This document shows positions 19,101 through 28,143 of a stretch of 64,000 nt of DNA, in pieces. A program made the translations under genes and the position numbers. The notes beneath the pieces are model-generated. The model worked only from the letters and a program-made list of their open reading frames with translations. It did not search any database and was not told the DNA's origin. The DNA lies in the NCBI GenBank assembly GCA_013306675.1, contig JABLUY010000204.1, positions 1 to 64,000 on the forward strand, given 5' to 3'. The first letter of the stretch is position 1. The number at the start of each line of letters is the position of its first letter. This DNA is from Thraustochytrium sp. TN22 (taxonomy: Eukaryota; Sar; Bigyra; Thraustochytrida; Thraustochytriidae).

Positions 19101-22100
19101 GCGCGCGACCTGGAGCAGCTCGCGCGCCTGCTGGACCGCGCCACGCAGGAGCTCGGCATGACGGCGGACCAGGACGAGGCGGTGCGCCAGGCCACGACGC
19201 TGCGCGCGCGCCTCGAGGGCGAGGCTCGCCTGACCGCGCGCCTGGACCGCGTGCTGGCCTCGGCCACGGCCTCGGCCGCGCTGCACGAGGTGCTGGCCGA
19301 GGTGGCGCGCTGGGGGCTGCCCAAGTCGCCGGCGGTGGCGGCTGCTCAGGCCGTGGCCGGCGCGCTGGCGGCCGTCGAGGAGGCCGTGGCCAGCCGCGAC
19401 GCGGCCCAGCTGCGCGCTGCGCTCGCGGCCGAGGCGCTGCCTGCGGCGAACCGGCCGGCGGCCGCCGAGGCGCTCCTGGGCAAGCTCGAGGTGGAGGACG
19501 CGCTGCGTGCCGCGATCCGCGACGCGGACGAGGCCCGCATCGAGCGCGGCCTGCAGGATCTGGACGAAGATGCACCCGCGGCGCTGCGCAGCGCGGCGCG
19601 GCGCGCGCTCGAGCAGGCCCGCGTCGCCGTCGAGCTGCAGGCGTGCGCCGCGGCCGGCGACACGGCGCGCCTTGCGGAGCTCGTGCGCGAGGCGCTGCAG
19701 CTGCGCATGGACCCGGCCCAGGTCCCGGCGCTCAGCGACGCGCAGGCCGCCCTGGAGGCGAGCGGCGACGCCACCTCGACGCGCGTCTCGGAGGTCTCGC
19801 GGCTCTCGGCGCGGCGCGACCTGGAGGGCTTGCGGCGGCTCGCGGCCCTGGGCGACGTCGAGGCCGCCGACGTGGACGCCGCCGTGGGTCAGGTCAAGGC
19901 GGAGCTAGCGCTCATCCGCCAGCTCGCCTCCTGCGAGACGGCGCAGGAGGTGGAGGCCGCCTGCATGGACGCCGGCGAGGCCGGCCGCTTCGCCGAGGAG
20001 TGCGCGCGCAACGCACAGCGCATCGAGAAGGCCCTCGAGCGCCGCCGCGGGAGCGCGCCACGTAGCCTGGAGACGCTCGCCGAGCTTGAGGCGCTCGCGG
20101 AGGACGCCCATCTCGTGGGCATGCTCCCCCGCCTGCGCGCCGCGCAGGCGCAGCGCCGCAGCGAAATCGTGCTGGAGCGCCGCCTGCGCGACGCCATGGA
20201 AGCGGAGGACCGCGCGTTGGCCGAGACCATCTTGGAGCAGCTCGACCCGGCCAACGCCGCTGCCAAAGAGGGCCTGGTGTGGCTCGAGCGCGAGGCCGAC
20301 ATTGGGCAGCTCGTATTAGACCTTCGCCAGGCGATGCAGGCGCGTGACCTGGACCGCGTCAACGCGCTCGTGAACCGCTTGCTGCAGAGCGGCGCGCAGC
20401 TGGACGCCGCGCTCGGCACCGACCTCCAGGCGCTGCGCCAGGACCTCGTGGAGCAGCGGCGGGCCTGCGCCGAGGTCTTCGAGGAGACCAAGGCGCTCGC
20501 CAGCCGCGCGCAGTCCGCCACCAGCGTAACGCACGGCGACCTGCAGGCCCTGCGCGACGCCCTCGAAGCGAGCCCGCCGCACCTGGGCGGCGCGCTCGAG
20601 GTGCTGCGCGCGCGTTCGCTCCTGGAGCAGCTCGAGGCCCAGCTCAAGGCGCAGGCCTCCATGACGGCGGCGCTGCAGTCCAACACGTACGAGGCGCTGC
20701 GTGCCGCGCTCGAGCTTGCGCAGGAGGAGGCGCTCGAGCACTTGGACCTCGTGGACCGCGTGCGCAAGGCGCTGCGCGTGCAGGAGCGTGCGCGGCGCGC
20801 GGCGCAGCAGCAACGCTGCGCGATGGACGCCAGTGACGTGGGCCTCACGGTGGACGTGGGTTTGGGCGAGGAGGACGAGCGCAAGGACGGCGGCGGCGGT
20901 GGCAGCGACAGCCCCAACCCGGCGTCGAGTCACGGGCTGGCCAACCAGGGCACGGCTGAGGAGCGCGCCGAGGCGGCCAACCGCGAATTCGCGCTGCGCG
21001 AGGAGCGCCGCGAGCGCGCGCGGCAGCCACGCTTCCAGTTCTTCCACTTTCACAAGATCAGGTCCGACGAGGACTTTGCGCGAGGCGTCTTTTTGCACAA
21101 ATCGCGCACCATGCGGCTCAAGTGCACCTTCCAGCCGTCAAGCATCAACAAGTCGCTGCTCGACCACGGCGCGGACAAGGAGCTGAGCAAGATTGCCGTG
21201 CGCATTCACAAGGCCATTCTGGGCTACTGCCGCGACAAGGCAATGTCCTTCCCGGCCACCATGGCGCAGGACATTCTCATCAAGGGCTTGGACCTGCCGG
21301 ATCTGGTGGACGAGATCTTCGTGCTGCTCTGCAAGCACCTCACGCACAACCCGCGGCCCGAGTCGCTGGGCCGCGGCTGGCAGCTCGTCTGCCTTTGCGT
21401 CAGCACCTTCCCACCCAGCACCGACTTCGAGCCCTACCTGCTCAACTTCCTCCTTGCGCACTGCGACGTGCCGGGGCTCATCGGCAACTACGCGCGCTTT
21501 GCGCTGCGCCGCCTCGAGGGCATTATCCATAGCGGGCCCACGGGCTTTGTTCCCACGGTGGAGGAGATCCAGGCCTACAACGACCGCCCGCCCGTGTTGG
21601 CGCGCGTCGAGCTCGTGGACGAGTCCGTGCTGACCGAGGAGCTCCCGGTCACGCCGGACCTCGACGTCGGCAAGGTCGCCGAACTGTGCGCACACTTCCT
21701 CGGGATGCGTGACGAGCGCAAGGCGCACTTTGGTATCGAGCTCAACGGCACCATCCCGCTGCGCAACGCGGACTTTCTGGGGGACGCCTTCATTCGCGCC
21801 ACGCGCGACGGCGCGGCATTTCGGCTTGTCTTCAAGCGCCTGGTCACCATCCGCGGCGACGAGCATGACTCGCCCAGCTACCGGGACCCCATGTTCAACC
21901 GCTTGGTCTATCTGCAGGTGCAGCGCGACTTTGCGCTCGGCAAGTACTCTGATGATGTCAAGCGCGATCAGCTGGCGCGCTTTGTGGCCATCGCGCTGGC
22001 AGTGGATCAGGGCGAAGCCGGCTTTCAGCGCTCGCCCGAGGACCTCGCCATTGTCCTCCCGGACGCCTACGTGCACTGCCAGGACGTGCCACCGGGCGAG

Positions 22101-22541
22101 ATGGAAGCCTTGGCGGCCGAGGTGCTGGCACTCGGGCCCGAGTTCGCGGCGCAGGACAAGATCGACCTGCAGGTCGACTTTTGGGATGCCGTTCGGCCCT
22201 TTCGCCACTACGGAGTCCTCAGCTTTCCCACCGCGGATCGCGGCCCGTTGCTGGTGAGCGACGCTGGCATCGAGTTTGAGGGCCGTGTTGTCGGCTTCCA
22301 GCGCCTGCACCGCTGGGGCGGCAACGCCAAACGCTTCACCGCGGTTGTCTGGGACCCAGCCACCGGGAAGGAGATGGAGCAGCTCTCCTTCGCCACGCCG
22401 CTCAGCGTCTACATTGGCGGCGCTCTTCTCAACTTTATCTCCCACATTATGAATGGCGGCGTGGCCGACAACGACGGTGACAGTGACGGCAACGACGACG
22501 ACGAGGAGGAGGAGGAGGAAGAAGAGGAGCATCGCGTATGA
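16170..22541 (+). CDS. Unconventional myosin with MyTH4-FERM tail
   Basis: The ATG at 16170 starts a 2123-residue protein. The motor domain (about 75-845) has P-loop GESGAGKT (195-202), switch I N-D-N-S-S-R-F-G-K, switch II D-I-F-G-F-E (513), the Q-L-C-I-N-F-C-N-E-K relay, and the N-P-H-F-I-R-C-I-K-P-N strand. One IQ-like motif follows (about 848-868, V-L-R-M-Q-A-A-A-R-G). Residues 870-1600 are an Ala/Glu/Arg/Leu-rich all-helical neck of repeating 70-90 residue units (L-x-x-A-L-x-x-x-D-x-A-x-L). A MyTH4 domain (about 1640-1800, with F-H-F-H-K-I) and a FERM domain (about 1810-2085) follow, then an acidic poly-Glu tail. MyTH4-FERM myosins bind microtubules and membrane adhesion or cargo proteins in filopodia-like structures. 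The motor looks catalytically complete. Class assignment was not attempted. Confidence 0.95.
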   Translation: MTATTLQPGTLVLVADQEQGFVPATVVQSIGANGGEVELLPEDAGEASRDKRRRSLQLHQKHAQEQEDKLQHEHHASKLSPTGQRRRVRVASGAKVELMDPGAQAGVADMVKLNELNEATVLHTLRTRFRRDEIYTSVGSILVAVNPFKLLPLYTPEVMDAYRAGRTAPHVFRVAGAAYQSLLSDKCDQSCIISGESGAGKTETTKLFLQYLTEVSALATESANEKADSGNVAALQSSGLQERILQANPLMEAFGNAKTVRNDNSSRFGKWIQIRFDAKRGAMVGGCITSYLLEKSRLVHQSAGERNYHIFYQLCGAAGRDDDLQRRTRLGAPEDYHYLNQSGTYMAPSINDEREWERVMRAFETIKVRARDVDQCTDILAGVLHLGNLEFDERDADGDGRAVVRNGVVLDVCAELFGVKRANLERVLTTRSVGVRSIVYKPYSRQQALVARDALAKAIYAQLFTWLIERINASLAKGALSFGDEEPAGAGRARSSSSASTLPSGHHAIGVLDIFGFECFAHNSFEQLCINFCNEKLQLHFNQHIFKQEQAEYAREGVTGCVVTFEDNAPCVDALEARGSGIFAMIDEEISVPRGSDQGFLAKVLQHASDYVCAAPQKGEAGRTSFAVRHYAGTVVYDASGFLEKSKDALHRDLQGCMSISGKPLLQTAFESLREAESGGVQSVSSIASLGGNSRSSATTRRKTIGSKFKDQLGVLVASLNATNPHFIRCIKPNPDKAGDLFDSPMVLSQLRCAGLLEVCRIRRLGFPVRLGHADFAHRYGVLLPERPASAEALLQALKSDDRVFGGAAGGESCAAEDVFIGRSKAFMRPNVQARLETLREQAVLPRVLRMQAAARGYVQRRAWRAVQATLQALAAADSVEALQAALLASTDLPHGGEHAAAVVDAKRRLERLVEQERARMLVRAALGSMDEQALRTAIKVALAAELADDAVAEAQRALQRVQEAREVHEQLNEAVAARDLEQLARLLDRATQELGMTADQDEAVRQATTLRARLEGEARLTARLDRVLASATASAALHEVLAEVARWGLPKSPAVAAAQAVAGALAAVEEAVASRDAAQLRAALAAEALPAANRPAAAEALLGKLEVEDALRAAIRDADEARIERGLQDLDEDAPAALRSAARRALEQARVAVELQACAAAGDTARLAELVREALQLRMDPAQVPALSDAQAALEASGDATSTRVSEVSRLSARRDLEGLRRLAALGDVEAADVDAAVGQVKAELALIRQLASCETAQEVEAACMDAGEAGRFAEECARNAQRIEKALERRRGSAPRSLETLAELEALAEDAHLVGMLPRLRAAQAQRRSEIVLERRLRDAMEAEDRALAETILEQLDPANAAAKEGLVWLEREADIGQLVLDLRQAMQARDLDRVNALVNRLLQSGAQLDAALGTDLQALRQDLVEQRRACAEVFEETKALASRAQSATSVTHGDLQALRDALEASPPHLGGALEVLRARSLLEQLEAQLKAQASMTAALQSNTYEALRAALELAQEEALEHLDLVDRVRKALRVQERARRAAQQQRCAMDASDVGLTVDVGLGEEDERKDGGGGGSDSPNPASSHGLANQGTAEERAEAANREFALREERRERARQPRFQFFHFHKIRSDEDFARGVFLHKSRTMRLKCTFQPSSINKSLLDHGADKELSKIAVRIHKAILGYCRDKAMSFPATMAQDILIKGLDLPDLVDEIFVLLCKHLTHNPRPESLGRGWQLVCLCVSTFPPSTDFEPYLLNFLLAHCDVPGLIGNYARFALRRLEGIIHSGPTGFVPTVEEIQAYNDRPPVLARVELVDESVLTEELPVTPDLDVGKVAELCAHFLGMRDERKAHFGIELNGTIPLRNADFLGDAFIRATRDGAAFRLVFKRLVTIRGDEHDSPSYRDPMFNRLVYLQVQRDFALGKYSDDVKRDQLARFVAIALAVDQGEAGFQRSPEDLAIVLPDAYVHCQDVPPGEMEALAAEVLALGPEFAAQDKIDLQVDFWDAVRPFRHYGVLSFPTADRGPLLVSDAGIEFEGRVVGFQRLHRWGGNAKRFTAVVWDPATGKEMEQLSFATPLSVYIGGALLNFISHIMNGGVADNDGDSDGNDDDEEEEEEEEEHRV

Positions 22542-22562
22542 TGATGATGATGATGATGATAA
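22539..22562 (+). repeat. (TGA)n tract holding the myosin stop
   Basis: The myosin stop is the first of seven in-frame TGA triplets followed by TAA (22560-22562). The preceding (GAG)n encodes the poly-Glu tail. Confidence 0.95.
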
Positions 22563-23032
22563 AATTCTATGTCACACATGTGAAGCTTCGAGATGGCCGC
22601 CGTGAGCGTCCCGTGGCTCGGGATGCTATCAAATGGATGCAAAAGCATTGTGTTGGGCGAGCAGGTCGCTTCACATGAGTTTTTGGTGATTGCTCCGAGA
22701 GAGCAAACTCGCTTATGTCACAGATCGTCGAGATAGCGCCATGAGAGGTTCGAAGCTCATCAGGCTCGGGCTACTATTCAAATGCAAACCAGCGCGAGCG
22801 TCGTTGCTTGCCATGAATTCGCGCGGCAGTGTAGATTTTCGAGCGAGCAGGTCGTCAGGGTACAAAGCGCATACGAGTTGGTAGGCGAATGCTCCTCGTC
22901 GCAACGCGCATGTCGCACATAATCGAGGCGGTCACCGTGAGCGTCGAGACCCGATACATGGTGTTCGACCTGGTCAAGTCAGCGCGAGCATGACTCGCAC
23001 GCTCGATGCGCCTCGTCGCAAATCCGCGCATG
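22563..23032. repeat. Decayed tandem copies related to the 3' end of the next (minus) gene
   Basis: A unit with GTCACACATAATCGAGGTGG, a GAGTGTCGAGACCC middle and GGGTTCGACCTG recurs. The least diverged copy is 22914-23008, matching 23036-23130 inside the neighbouring coding region. More diverged copies lie near 22714-22905 and 22570-22690. The 22714-22905 copy, on the minus strand, still reads Q-L-V-C-A-x-x-P-D-(D/N)-L like the true C-terminal region. No copy is an intact gene. Confidence 0.75.
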
Positions 23033-23854
23033 TCACACATAATCGAGGTGGCCATCATGAGTGTCGAGACCCGGCACATGGGGTTCGACCTGCTCAAGTA
23101 AGCGCGAGCATAACTCGCGCGCTCGAGCAAGCAAATGCAGGGCGTCAGGTAGATTGTCCGGGTCCGAGGCGCATACGAGCTGCTCGGCGAGCGCCACAAG
23201 CGTGGGCTGCGCATGGAGCGAGAGGGCCTCATCGCGAGGCCGCTTGCGCGCTTCGCGCGCCGAGACAGCCCCAGTCGTGCCTTCCGGCGCTCCTGCAACG
23301 CCGCCGGCCATGGCGCTGGGCACGGCTGTGGCCCGTGGCGGGGCGCTGGTGCCTTCGGAGATGCGGCCTCCGTGGAGCAGGACGACCGGGCCGTTTTGCT
23401 TCGCATAGGGCGAGTCCGGGTCTGGAACCCAGAGCCGCGTCTTGTGGTCATAAAGCGCAAAGGTGTTGACTGGCGGCGTGGGTTGGCAATCCGGCGAGAC
23501 CGCCAGGTGGTAGCGGCCGATGACCCAGCGCGGCGTCGTGTTCACCGTGCGCCGGTCGAACTGCGCCTTCCACGAGTAGGAGCTCGGGAACAGGTGCCAC
23601 CAGAGGAAGGAGTAGTTGGACGCTGACGAACCGGCCTTTTCCGCGTGTGGACGCAGCATCTGCAGCACCTCAGTGCGCTGCAACTTGTCCTTTGGTGACG
23701 AGAAGTGCTGCGGCCCGCCCGACATTGCCAAGAGCTCCTCGGCCCTAGCGGCCCGCAGCTCGGGGCACCAGCGCAGCGTGCAGTCGCACCGGATACGCTT
23801 GAGCGCGCGCTTGCTGTCCTCTAGCCCTTGCGAGGAAAGCGGCACAGGCTGCTC

Positions 23855-23897
<43 letters not shown>

Positions 23898-24088
23898 TGC
23901 GGCTGCTGTTGCCGCAGTGGCTGCGAAGACGGCGCTGGATGCGGGAGCGGCGGCTGCGTCGGGCTCAGTAGCGGCGGCTCCTGCGCCTGCAGCCCCGCGT
24001 ACGTCTCACCCTCGGCGGCCACGCGGTGGCCGTCGAGCAGCGCGGCGTCGTCCATTGCATCGCCAACGGCCTCGTCTCGCGCGCTCAT
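23033..24088 (-). CDS. Unknown polyglutamine protein
   Basis: 351 residues from the ATG at 24088; the frame extends upstream only with a non-ATG start. Residues 1-65 are Pro/Ala-rich. A polyQ run (CAG/CAA, interrupted by Pro and Glu) spans about residues 62-82. The middle part is non-repetitive and folded-looking: an L-R-W-C-P-E-L-R-A-A-R helix, then Y-S-F-L-W-W-H-L-F-P-S-S-Y-S-W and a W-V-I-G-R-Y-H-L-A-V beta segment. The last 50 residues (L-V-C-A-S-D-P-D-N-L) are helical and are the part duplicated downstream. I recognise no family. Nuclear location is only a guess from the basic R-K-R-P-R-D. Confidence 0.65.
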
Positions 24089-24498
24089 GAGCTGCGCGGG
24101 CGCCGAGCCGCAGGGCGCAGGCCAGGTGGCGGCGCCCAGCGCGCGCCAGGCCAACCAGAGTCCGTCTGCCGCCGCGCTCGCTCACCGAGCCCGCCAGCTG
24201 CGCCAGCTCGCTAGCTAGTAGCTAGCGAGAGCGGCGCATGGTTGTGGGGGCTAACGTTATGCGGAGAGCGCAGTCTTGAAGTTGTAGGTGACTTGAGGTT
24301 CAAGTTGGACTCGGAGCGGCACGAGCCGGGCCACGGCCTGGCGGCGTGCGTCAGGTCAAGCACCGAGGCGATGCCTACGACCTGACAGCCAGCCCCAGAG
24401 AGAGAGAGAGGGAGAGAGAGAGAAACGGAAAGAATGCGTTCAAGTTCTTGGCAGGCGAAGCCTTGTAGGGAGACGAATTCGCTTCTCCGGCAAACTTG
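24089..24498. other. Intergenic region
   Basis: GCTAGCTAGTAGCTAGCG at 24210-24227 lies about 120 bp upstream of the minus-strand ATG. A (GA)n tract is at 24397-24424. Nothing else is seen. Confidence 0.6.
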
Positions 24499-24900
24499 TT
24501 AGAGCAGAGCAGCGCCGGCCACGGTGGCGGCCACGAGGCAAGTGGCAGCCTGCAGCGAGGCGGCGGGCGAGCCGGAGCCCTGGAGGCCCGGGCAATCGCC
24601 CAGCTTGTTGCCGAGCGTCTCGACATCGGTGCCGAGAACGATAGCGTAACCCTCAATGACATTCGAGCACTCATCCAGAGTCGCGTAGCAGCAGAGCACG
24701 GCCTTGGAGTCATCGTTAGCGACAGCAGCATCGAAGTTACTCATGCTGTTCGGAGCAAGGGCCACCAGATTGGTGCACTCGTCGTTACACTTCATCCAGG
24801 GGTCCGAGCACTTCTCGATCAGCTGGTTCGTGTCGCACTGGGCCGAGGAGGAAACCACGCCAACCAGCAGCGCCACGAGGACGAGGAGCTTGCTCATCAT
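24499..24900 (-). CDS. Small secreted Cys-rich protein, probably GPI-anchored
   Basis: 133 residues from the ATG at 24900. Residues 1-20 (M-M-S-K-L-L-V-L-V-A-L-L-V-G-V-V) are a clear signal peptide ending S-S-S-A. The mature part has eight cysteines (about 22, 31, 38, 42, 70, 71, 78, 102), consistent with four disulphides, and is acidic with few basic residues. It ends with S-G-S-P-A-A-S and a hydrophobic tail (C-L-V-A-A-T-V-A-G-A-A-L-L), the usual layout of a GPI-attachment signal. No known family was recognised; the cysteine pattern is not that of elicitins (six Cys). Confidence 0.75.
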   Translation of the reverse strand: MMSKLLVLVALLVGVVSSSAQCDTNQLIEKCSDPWMKCNDECTNLVALAPNSMSNFDAAVANDDSKAVLCCYATLDECSNVIEGYAIVLGTDVETLGNKLGDCPGLQGSGSPAASLQAATCLVAATVAGAALL

Positions 24901-26067
24901 CTTATCTTTGCTTGGTGCTTGGCTGAGCGAATCGAGAGGACCTTGTTGATGCTGCAATTCGTTCTGGGTTTGTTGGAATCGCGCCGCCGCGGCGCGCGGC
25001 AGCCGTCCCTTCCGAGTCCTCGCTCGCGGGTTGTCTATGAGCGGGGGGGGGCGCATCGAAGGCCAAGCCGTCCGCGGCGTGAGCTTGTTGCGTAGCTCCG
25101 GGCCATCCGTGACTCCCGGACGCTGCCTGGTAGCAGAACGCATTGACACTTCATCAACCCTGACACACAGTTCCGAGTCATTTCTCGGCGACCTGCAGCT
25201 GCTCAGCGGCAAAGCCAAGGCGTTCCAGCGCTAGGCTACGACTAGGCTACCTGGTATGCAAGAACCCGACGCACCGTGCCGCGCTCGGCCTGCAGCCTGC
25301 ACGTGTGACCCAGAGTGTATTGTGTCAGGTTGCCAGTGGTGCCAGTGCGGTACCATGCCAGTGGTACAACGGGGACGGGTCCTGGGCCAGTCCGCAATGA
25401 TTGCGGGAGTGGACGAGCGAGGGAGGGCACTGCCAGTGATTGTGAGGCATCACTGCATTTCGCAGCCTTCGCGAGATGACCGTGATTCAGAGCCCTCCGG
25501 AGGAGAGCAGGCAGGAAAGTTGCAAGAAAGTTGAGCGAGAGATGGGGGCGCGCTGCGGGACGCATGGACCGTCACGTCTTCGGAGCTTCTACAACTTCCG
25601 ACCGGCACTAGTGACTGTGAGGCATCACTGCACGTGGCACTGCACTGGCATTTCGCAGCCTTCCGAGTCGCGAAATGGCCGTGATTCAGAGCCACCCGGA
25701 CTCAGAGGAGAGCAGGAAAGTTGCAAGAAACTACGCAATCAAGAACTGGCGTGCGCAGGAAGCGATCGGAGAGGGCGCGCGACATGGATTGAGCGAGGGA
25801 TGGCGCGCGCTGCGTAACGCATGGACATCTTCGGAGCTTCGACAACTTCCGAAGGAGTTTGGAGAGCTACGCAAGTGCGCCATGCGGCCAGACTCGAAGC
25901 GGAGCGTGCGCCAGGATTTCAAGTTGGCCTCGACTCGGAGGTCGCGCTTTACGATGTGCACACAGCGAAACGCTCATTGCAGTGGCCGTTCAAAATGGTG
26001 CTTGTGCCGCAAGTTGCGCGCACCAGTGGTGCCCGCCAGTCTCACTGGCAAAAGCAACGGAGGTCAG
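24901..26067. other. Intergenic region with motif clusters
   Basis: GCTAGGCTACGACTAGGCTA lies at about 25230-25252. GCCAGTG words cluster at 25332, 25341, 25358 and 25432. A diverged direct duplication follows. No gene is supported; frames here have no domains. Confidence 0.55.
25440..25860. repeat. Diverged direct duplication (~180-240 bp unit)
   Basis: GTGAGGCATCACTGCA, then CCGTGATTCAGAGCC, then a GAGAGCAG...GAAAGTTGCAAGAAA block, then TCTTCGGAGCTTC-ACAACTTCCGA occurs twice, from about 25440 and from about 25618. The second copy carries extra insertions. Confidence 0.8.
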
Positions 26068-27033
26068 TCAGATGCGTACCTTAACAACCTTGGTGGAGAT
26101 GGCCTCGAAGACGAGGAGCTCGCCGGCGTCGGGCTGGAGGCTGAGGGCGGTGATCTCGCTGCCGCCGAGGTCGGGGATGTCAATGTCGCGCACGTGGCCG
26201 CCGTCGCGGCCGGAGGGATCGATGACGCTAACGAGACCGGCGTCGGCGTCAAAGTCGAAGCGAGCGACGTACAAAAGCCCTGTGGTGGGGTCGGCGGCAA
26301 TGGCGGAGGGCCCGACGCGGCCGGAGAACTGGTGCAGTACGGAGCAGACGTAGGCGCCGTGAGGGCGGCGCGAGAAGCGCAAGACGCGGTTGCGCAGCGT
26401 CTCGGCGACGTAGAGCACATTATCGTCGACGGGCGAGACACAGGCGCCGCAGGGATGCGCGAGGCAATGCAAGGCGAGCGGGCGCAGTACCTGGCCGCTC
26501 TCGTCGCGCGTGATCGCGAAGACGCTGCCGCAGGCGTTGTCGAGCGAGGACTCGCCTAGCGGTCCACTGTCGGTGAAGAACATGGTGCCGTCGGCACCGA
26601 AGGCGAGGCTCGAGGGCCCGAGCAGCGGGCTGCCCTCGTAGTCCTGCACGATGGCCGTGTACTTGGCGTTGTCCAAGTCGAGCTTGAGGATGGCGCCGTG
26701 CTCCACATCCGACGCGTACACGCGGCCGTCCGCGTCCACGGCCACGCCAGTGGGCGCGCCGCGCGTCGCCACCGTCTCGGTAGCGCGCCCGTCGAGCGCC
26801 TCCACATCCACGAACCGCGCTACCTTGCCGCGACTCGCTGACACCGCCCAGAACCCGTTGCCTTCCACGTGCACGCCGCCCGACAGCACGAGGCCCTCGC
26901 CCGCCGGGTCGCCTTCTCGCGCGACGTCCATCTTGCGGGTTGTTGGCGGCGCACTTGATGTGTTTGACCGTGAGTGCGTCGGACGTGCTTGCGACGAGCT
27001 GCAAGCAGCCTTCCTGCTCCTCAGCGACTGCAT
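26068..27033 (-). CDS. SMP-30 / gluconolactonase-like beta-propeller protein
   Basis: 321 residues from the ATG at 27033. A later ATG at 26931 is also possible. The extra 34 residues are Arg/Ser/Thr-rich without acidic residues, as in a mitochondrial presequence. The body is a run of four-stranded blades: G-A-P-T-G-V-A-V-D-A-D-G-R-V-Y-A-S-D, L-A-F-G-A-D-G-T-M-F-F-T-D-S-G, H-P-C-G-A-C-V-S-P-V-D-D, and G-P-S-A-I-A-A-D-P-T-T-G-L-L-Y-V-A-R. This matches the SMP-30/gluconolactonase/LRE superfamily. In that family such folds bind one divalent metal and hydrolyse lactones or phosphoesters. Substrate and location are unknown here. Confidence 0.8.
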   Translation of the reverse strand: MQSLRSRKAACSSSQARPTHSRSNTSSAPPTTRKMDVAREGDPAGEGLVLSGGVHVEGNGFWAVSASRGKVARFVDVEALDGRATETVATRGAPTGVAVDADGRVYASDVEHGAILKLDLDNAKYTAIVQDYEGSPLLGPSSLAFGADGTMFFTDSGPLGESSLDNACGSVFAITRDESGQVLRPLALHCLAHPCGACVSPVDDNVLYVAETLRNRVLRFSRRPHGAYVCSVLHQFSGRVGPSAIAADPTTGLLYVARFDFDADAGLVSVIDPSGRDGGHVRDIDIPDLGGSEITALSLQPDAGELLVFEAISTKVVKVRI

Positions 27034-28143
27034 CGCATTACTTGAAGCGACATAGCCGTTGGGCCTCTTTCTTCCCTTCCGAGGACCTCTAAGTTAGCTA
27101 GTCCTCCTCGGCGGACCGTCGGCGGAGTTGGCCCATGCTCCGCCTAACTTCAAGTTTTAAAACTGTAAGTTCAAGCAAGGTTAGGGCGCGCAGGGCTCGA
27201 ACGTTCGCCCTGGACGGCAGCAGCTTCAGCTTCGTATGACAACGATGACACCGCCGAAAACGTCACAGAGCCAGACGCCGCTCTCAAGGTGGCTGGCAAA
27301 AGGCTCCTGCCCGTGCTTGTGTACGCTCCAGCCCACCGTCACGTGGACGGTGACGGTCAGCGCGCGCACACGTTGGTTCGCTCGCTCGCTCGCTCGCTCG
27401 GCCTCGCTCGGCGCTCGCTCGCGATCTTATCGATCGCGAGGGCCCTCGCATCCCATCCCTAATCCTTCCAAGCCCGCGTCCGATTCACTCTCTCGTTCTT
27501 CGAGTGCTCTCCGGGTTTCTCCTTCGCAGTCTGGCCGCTGGCCGGCCTCCGCCCTCCTGCTGCAGCGCATCGCCTCCCTCCTCTCGCCGCCGGCCTCGCC
27601 GTCCTCCGCCGCCGCCGCGCCCCTTTCCCCCCGCGGCGCCCTCTCCCGCGGACGGAAAGGGCAAAATCCGGTCGCCGGCCGGTCACCGGCCGGTCACCTG
27701 CGCCACCCGCCGCCGCCCGTTCCTCCCCCCTCCCTCCCTTCCAGCGTGGCAGTTGCGCCGCGCGGCGCCGTCCCGGCCGCGCGGCGCGGCGGGCGCGCGG
27801 GCGCGCGGGCGGCGCGGCGCGGCGCGGCGCGGCGCGGCGGCGCTGGCCATGGCTGCGCCTCGCGCGGCGCCCGCGCGGCGCCCCGTGCACGGGGCGCGCG
27901 CGCGCAAGTGGAGAATGCGCGGCGCGCAAGGGCGAGGCCGCAGTGGCGGCGGCGGAGGCGCACTTGCGGCGGCGGCGCGGCAGTGGCGCAGAGGGCCAGG
28001 CACAGTGCCACAGCCAGCTTGGCAGGCGGCGGGAAGGGGCTTCGAGAGTGGAGAGGCGTGGAGAGGGAGGATTTGAATTCGAAATCGCAATCGCGGCGCG
28101 CGGCAGGTACGGGCGGGCGGCGCGCGCGGGCGGCGGCGGCGGG
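27034..28143. other. Divergent promoter region (SMP-30-like / SERCA)
   Basis: AAGTTAGCTAGTCC at 27091-27104 lies about 60 bp upstream of the minus-strand ATG. GCTC repeats lie at 27385-27425. (CGG)-rich DNA precedes the SERCA ATG. No gene is seen; frames are low-complexity. Confidence 0.5.

Noticed and set aside
22740-23100. GGTTCGA-containing segments suggesting tRNA B boxes
   Set aside because: No cloverleaf could be drawn, and the segments are repeats related to the adjacent coding 3' end.
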